A DNA stretch of 16,222 nucleotides from NCBI GenBank assembly GCA_017621295.1, contig JAGATI010000143.1, positions 1 to 16,222 on the forward strand, in the 5' to 3' direction. This DNA is from Clostridia bacterium (GTDB lineage: Bacteria; Bacillota_A; Clostridia; TANB77; CAG-508). The notes under the pieces are model-generated. The model searched no databases and was not told the origin of the DNA. It saw only the letters and a list, made by a program, of their open reading frames with translations. This document shows, piece by piece, positions 14,960 to 16,222 of the stretch. The position numbers were made by a program, and so were the translations under genes. Positions within the stretch are counted from its first letter, which is position 1. Each line of letters opens with the position of its first letter.

Positions 14960-14992
14960 AGCTATGTCTCTCCTATAGAAGTGACATGGCTG
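14960..14992. terminator. Weak hairpin after the DAP dehydrogenase gene
   Basis: AGCTATGTC and GACATGGCT pair over 9 bp (one G-U on +) across a 14-nt loop. There is no strong T-run on the - strand, so a terminator role for the dehydrogenase gene is tentative. Confidence 0.3.
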
Positions 14993-15010
14993 AGGTTTCT
15001 ATGATAAAAA

Positions 15011-15988
15011 TCATAATATTCTCTTTATAAGTTCTTCAGTAGATTTATTACTTAAGAGAATTGGTGGAACATCGAAAACTGTTTTTGCACCAACTACGAG
15101 TTTATTGTGCATATAAAATGCAGCTCGTGCATAAGCAACTAAAATATTACCTGTGAACTCGGGATTTGATTCCAATTTCAAAGAGTATTCAATAATTTGA
15201 TTATTATTGCATGTGTTACCACTACGGATTACAAATCCACCATGTGGCATTGCCGAATGCTTTTCATCAAGTTCAGATTGACTCACAAAATGTATGATTG
15301 TGTCATAATCTGCAAAGTAATTTGGCATTTCCTTGATTTCTTTTGTGATTTTTTCAAGGTTTGCACCTTCTTCTGCAACTACATAACACTCTCTTAAGTG
15401 TTTTTCTCTTGCTGTCAGTTCAGGATTCTCACCTGCACGAACTCGATTCATAGAACTTTCAAGTGGAATTGTATATTGCTTGGCATCCTTCACGCCATCG
15501 ATTCTTCGAATAGCATCTGAATGACCTTGGCTAACTCCTTTTCCCCAGAAAGTGTATGTTTTTCCTGTTGGAAGAATTGCCTCTGAATAAGCTCTGGCAA
15601 TTGAGAACATACCAGGGTCCCAGCCAACTGAAATGATAGATACATTTCCTGCAGAGGAAGAAGCATCATTCATTTTTGCAAAGTATTCTGGAATTTTTGC
15701 GTGTGTGTCAAAACTGTCAACAGTATTAAACATACGTGCAATTTTTGGCCCTTGTTCTGGTAAATCTGTAGCAGAGCCACCACAAAGGATTACTACATCG
15801 ATTTTGTCAGAATACTTTTCAATCTCATCGATAGATATTACATCTACACCTGATACAGGTTGAATTTCTTCTGGATTTCGCCTTGTGAAAATAGCAGTTA
15901 ATTTCAAGTCCTTATTATCAAGATTCGAAAGAGCTTTTTCTACGCCTTTGCCCAAGTTTCCATAACCACAAATTGCCACTTTAATCAT
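15011..15988 (-). CDS. ddh: meso-diaminopimelate D-dehydrogenase
   Basis: An NADPH enzyme that makes meso-2,6-diaminopimelate from L-tetrahydrodipicolinate plus ammonia in one step, feeding lysine and DAP-type peptidoglycan. The 325-aa length is typical of Ddh. The Rossmann start MIKVAICGYGNLGKGVE is followed by ILCGGSATDLPEQGP, the FNTVDSFDTHAKIP segment, ISVGWDPGMFS, WGKGVSQGHSDAIRRIDGVK and the C-terminal PHGGFVIRSGNT, all characteristic of this family. ATG 15988 is chosen because GAGG lies 8 nt upstream; the in-frame extension to 16096 has no homology and crosses the promoter. Codon use is visibly richer in G/C (CGA, CGT, GGC) than in its neighbours, suggesting acquisition by transfer. 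The enzyme fits the DAP-directed peptidase interrupted nearby. Confidence 0.95.
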   Translation of the reverse strand: MIKVAICGYGNLGKGVEKALSNLDNKDLKLTAIFTRRNPEEIQPVSGVDVISIDEIEKYSDKIDVVILCGGSATDLPEQGPKIARMFNTVDSFDTHAKIPEYFAKMNDASSSAGNVSIISVGWDPGMFSIARAYSEAILPTGKTYTFWGKGVSQGHSDAIRRIDGVKDAKQYTIPLESSMNRVRAGENPELTAREKHLRECYVVAEEGANLEKITKEIKEMPNYFADYDTIIHFVSQSELDEKHSAMPHGGFVIRSGNTCNNNQIIEYSLKLESNPEFTGNILVAYARAAFYMHNKLVVGAKTVFDVPPILLSNKSTEELIKRIL

Positions 15989-16027
15989 AGTGTTTACCTC
16001 GTCTTTCCGCTTAGTTAAGCTTTTTTT

Positions 16028-16098
16028 TATAACATTTGTTGTTATGTGCGAAATTATATAACATTTTACTAATTTTAACAAGTACTTATATAACATTT
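16028..16098 (-). promoter_or_regulatory. ddh promoter with three direct repeats
   Basis: A -35 TTGTTA (16081-16076), a 17-bp spacer and a -10 TATAAT (16058-16053) precede ddh. The decamer TATAACATTT (+ strand) occurs three times, at 16028-16037, 16057-16066 and 16089-16098, about three helical turns apart and bracketing the promoter, as a regulator-binding array might. I see no riboswitch fold. Nothing recognisable follows in 16099-16222. Confidence 0.5.
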
Positions 16099-16222
16099 AA
16101 TTTGCGTATTTACTAGTATTATTAGATGAAAGTGTTATTATCTATATATTTAGTATTTCAATAAGAATCGAGTTTTATGTTTATAAAATAATTAGTTTAG
16201 GAATAGGCAATTTGTAGAGAAT

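Noticed and set aside
14941..15010. Small RNA or tRNA gene in the GC-richer stretch after ddh
   Set aside because: There is only one imperfect hairpin, with no cloverleaf, T-loop motif or promoter.
15989..16096. Upstream extension of ddh to a 361-aa protein, including a CGG codon
   Set aside because: The extension crosses the promoter and ribosome site and does not resemble Ddh N-termini. The true start is 15988, so this CGG is not coding and does not count against the recoding idea.
16028..16098. Lysine riboswitch before ddh
   Set aside because: The leader between the predicted start and the ATG is only about 60 nt and A/T-rich, far too short and without the conserved core. Direct repeats are the only signal seen.

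Overview
This is a low-GC window from a Bacillota (Clostridia-type) chromosome. The evidence is AT-rich coding DNA, AGGAGG-type ribosome sites, sigma-A promoters, T-tract terminators, and a VanW protein beside meso-diaminopimelate (DAP) enzymes. I cannot name a species.

Host layout. Left to right on the + strand: a membrane-anchored VanW/G5 cell-wall protein (85-1914); a UDP-sugar pyrophosphorylase (2226-3470); a phospho-sugar mutase (3623-5350); and the first two thirds of a peptidoglycan-binding/LysM/M14 DAP-peptidase gene (5398-6255). The last third of that gene lies 6.5 kb away at 12711-13172, followed by an M18 aminopeptidase (13425-14840). On the - strand at the right edge is meso-diaminopimelate dehydrogenase (15011-15988). 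Most of these genes concern envelope precursors or peptidoglycan.

Inserted element. A 6,500-bp element splits the M14 gene in the codons for its conserved Gly-Val-Asp-Leu motif. A 15-bp direct repeat marks the ends (6210-6224 and 12710-12724). Joining the element ends recreates an attP whose 24-bp arms match at 20 positions around a central GG, as expected for a large serine recombinase. Removing the element restores an uninterrupted 424-codon peptidase. All element genes are on the - strand: an HTH_36 protein, a hairpin-rich GC-richer patch (candidate oriT), a MobC-like ribbon-helix-helix protein, a small unknown protein, an AbiEi/AbiEii-type toxin-antitoxin pair, a GNAT acetyltransferase, a tiny ORF and the large serine recombinase. 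No relaxase is present, so the element looks mobilisable rather than self-transmissible.

Most interesting signal. Two element genes are broken in frame at three places: twice in the recombinase and once in the small protein. In all three the break is an in-frame CGG codon followed by A, and skipping the C to read GGA (Gly) restores a sensible protein. By eye I found no other in-frame CGG in any intact gene here. This suggests programmed +1 frameshifting or quadruplet decoding at CGGA, with CGG very rare or unassigned in this lineage. If so, integration and excision of the element depend on two recoding events.
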